Assembly (NCBI GenBank): GCA_945935945.1
Contig: CAMESA010000057.1
Location: forward strand, 1-6,250
Direction: 5' to 3'
DNA: 6,250 nt
Origin: an uncultured Mollicutes bacterium
GTDB lineage: Bacteria > Bacillota_I > Bacilli_A > RFN20 > CAG-826
Positions 4,932-6,250 of the stretch are shown in pieces. Position numbers and translations under genes: made by a program. The notes under the pieces are model-generated. The model was not told where the DNA came from. It was given only the letters and a program-made list of their open reading frames with translations, and searched no databases. The number at the start of each line of letters is the position of its first letter. Within the stretch, counting starts at the first letter, position 1.

Positions 4932-6059
4932 ATGATCTATTTTGATAATGCTAGCAGCACTAAGCCAGATAAAGAGGCTCTAGATATTTTTTATGAGAAT
5001 AGTATTGAGAAATTTTTCAATCCTAATTCAATTTTTAGTGCTGGAGTTAGAAATTTTAATGATATTAGAAGATTTAAAGATAAAATTTTAAAAGATTTTA
5101 AATTAGATAGTTCCTATGAAGTAATTTTTAATAGCGGTGCAACCGAATCAAATAATTTGATGATTTTGGGTTATGCAAGAAAGAATAAAAACCGTGGAAA
5201 TAGAATAATCACAACAAAAGTTGAACATGATAGCGTACTTTTTGTTTTCAAACAATTAGAAAAAGAAGGGTTTGATGTCGTTTATCTTGATATTAATCAA
5301 AATGGAGAAGTTGATCTTGATCAATTTAATAATGTGATAAATGATAAAACCATTTTAGTTTCAATCATGGGCGTTAATAATGAAGTAGGTTTTGCGCTCA
5401 ATATTGATGAAATTTCAAAAATTGTTAGGAAATTCCCAAAATGTGTTTTTCACTCTGATTGTGCCCAAACTCTTGGTAAATATCCTTTTAATTATTCTTC
5501 TTGCGACGCTTTTACCATTTCTGCGCATAAAATTTATGGAATTAAAGGCATAGGGGCTCTTATTAAAAGGAAAAAAATAAATCTTGAACCTATTTTTTAT
5601 GGTGGAGGTCAGGAAAATGGACTTCGTAGTGGAACTCAAGATTTTCCTGCAATTGCTTCATTTTCTTATTCAATAAACAAAGTATTTGCTGATTTTAATA
5701 AGAATTATAAACACGCAGAGCAATTAAAAAATCACTTAATTGATGGTTTAAGCAAAAATGAAGAGGTCATTCTTCATTTATATGAAAAATCAACACCTTA
5801 TGTTTTGAATTTTTCATTAAAAACAAAAAAAGCAAGCGTTGTTGTTGAAGCATTGTCTAATTTAAATATTTTTGTTAGTAGTGTTTCAGCTTGTAATAGT
5901 AAAAAAGAAGAACCAAGTCACGTTCTTCTTGCTTTAAATAAATCTTTAAAAGAAGCACATAATTCAATACGTCTTTCTTTTTCGAAAGATAATACAATTG
6001 AAGAATGTGATTTGTTTTTAGTCGAATTTAATCGAATTATCGAAAGGATTAGAGGATAA
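4932..6059 (+). CDS. nifS: NifS/IscS-family cysteine desulfurase, probable sulfur donor to ThiI (B. subtilis NifZ-like)
   Basis: This 375-residue class V aminotransferase-fold, PLP-dependent enzyme converts L-cysteine to alanine and an enzyme persulfide. The motifs are complete: YFDNASSTKP (3-12), NPNSIFSAG (30-38), FNSGATESNN (66-75), VEHDSV with H99, VNNEVG (148-153), HSDCAQ with D176 and Q179 at the PLP ring, SAHKIYGIKG with Schiff-base K200, GGGQENGLRSGTQD (224-237), and catalytic C321 in SVSACNSKKEEPSH. IRLSF (346-350) is also typical. It starts 2 nt after the ezrA stop with only a distant AGGA (4915-4918), so translational coupling is likely, and it is followed after 1 nt by thiI. In B. 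subtilis the desulfurase next to thiI (NifZ) is dedicated to tRNA 4-thiouridine; the same role is inferred here. No scaffold gene of the iscU or sufU type is adjacent. General Fe-S supply cannot be excluded. Confidence 0.94.
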   Translation: MIYFDNASSTKPDKEALDIFYENSIEKFFNPNSIFSAGVRNFNDIRRFKDKILKDFKLDSSYEVIFNSGATESNNLMILGYARKNKNRGNRIITTKVEHDSVLFVFKQLEKEGFDVVYLDINQNGEVDLDQFNNVINDKTILVSIMGVNNEVGFALNIDEISKIVRKFPKCVFHSDCAQTLGKYPFNYSSCDAFTISAHKIYGIKGIGALIKRKKINLEPIFYGGGQENGLRSGTQDFPAIASFSYSINKVFADFNKNYKHAEQLKNHLIDGLSKNEEVILHLYEKSTPYVLNFSLKTKKASVVVEALSNLNIFVSSVSACNSKKEEPSHVLLALNKSLKEAHNSIRLSFSKDNTIEECDLFLVEFNRIIERIRG

Positions 6060-6060
6060 T

Positions 6061-6250
6061 ATGGATTTTGATACAATTATTGTTCGCTTTGGCGAAATGA
6101 GCACAAAAGGGAAAAATAAAAAAGATTTTATTAATGGTTTAGCTAGATCTATTAGGCATGCTTTAAAAGATTTTGAAGATTGTTTTGATATGCTTATTCG
6201 ACATGATCATATTTATATCAATATTAAAGAAGAAATTCCGAATTTAATCG
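6061..6250 (+). CDS. thiI: tRNA 4-thiouridine synthase ThiI, N-terminal part, cut by the window edge
   Basis: The reading frame from the ATG at 6061 stays open to the window end (63 codons). It begins MDFDTIIVRFGEMSTKGKNK, the family's start (usually IRYGELSTKGKNR), continuing with DFINGLARSIRHALKDF and the RHDHIYI strand of the N-terminal ferredoxin-like domain. The THUMP, ATP-pyrophosphatase and any rhodanese domains lie beyond the window, so completeness cannot be judged. ThiI adenylates U8 of tRNAs and inserts persulfide sulfur from a cysteine desulfurase. AGAGG at 6051-6055 provides a Shine-Dalgarno 5 nt upstream, inside the end of the desulfurase gene. One nucleotide separates it from that gene's TAA, so the two are cotranscribed and probably coupled. 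Confidence 0.93.
   Translation, partial: MDFDTIIVRFGEMSTKGKNKKDFINGLARSIRHALKDFEDCFDMLIRHDHIYINIKEEIPNLI

Noticed and set aside
5415..5639. Minus-strand open frame inside the cysteine desulfurase gene
   Set aside because: It lies opposite the conserved PLP-lysine region, whose coding constraint explains the lack of stops.

Overview
The window is a gene-dense, very AT-rich stretch of bacterial chromosome. It looks like a low-GC Bacillota, probably from the Bacilli/Erysipelotrichia/'Tenericutes'-like side. The evidence is an EzrA protein (a Bacillota division factor), a zinc-free S4, the block rpsD / ezrA / cysteine desulfurase / thiI, which recalls the Bacillus subtilis order (from memory), strong AAAGGAGG-type Shine-Dalgarno sites, and almost exclusive use of AT-rich codons. 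All seven Trp codons in the complete genes are TGG and none of the genes contains an in-frame TGA, so the standard bacterial code fits. No stop codon here is TGA either. Genus and species cannot be read from the sequence.

Layout. Positions 1-43 (minus strand) are the 5' part of a tRNA-Thr(CGU) gene whose 3' end lies outside the window. It diverges from a DUF368 membrane protein (131-1117, plus; PopT-type undecaprenyl-phosphate translocase), and the two predicted promoters have overlapping -35 boxes on an 18-bp dyad. The DUF368 gene runs tail-to-tail, with a 14-bp overlap, into a cytosolic alkaline-phosphatase-superfamily phosphodiesterase (1104-2207, minus). That gene appears to start leaderlessly just behind the strong terminator of rpsD. 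rpsD (2291-2917, minus) has an approximately 150-nt 5' leader that is probably an S4-responsive autoregulatory element. Divergent from rpsD is a tight plus-strand operon: ezrA (3190-4929), a NifS-type cysteine desulfurase (4932-6059) and the beginning of thiI (6061 to the window edge).

How the genes work together. The desulfurase and ThiI form a sulfur relay for 4-thiouridine at tRNA position 8; the tRNA at the window start carries the U8 target. EzrA (Z-ring control) and the DUF368 protein (lipid-carrier recycling) together suggest that the cell divides with FtsZ and makes wall or surface polymers, unlike wall-less mollicutes. The phosphodiesterase has every expected metal ligand, but its substrate is not evident.

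I see no mobile element, CRISPR array, phage gene, toxin-antitoxin or defence gene, and no convincing undescribed system. The points worth a second look are regulatory: the rpsD leader with competing pairings, the leaderless start of the phosphodiesterase, and the shared divergent promoter at 53-103.
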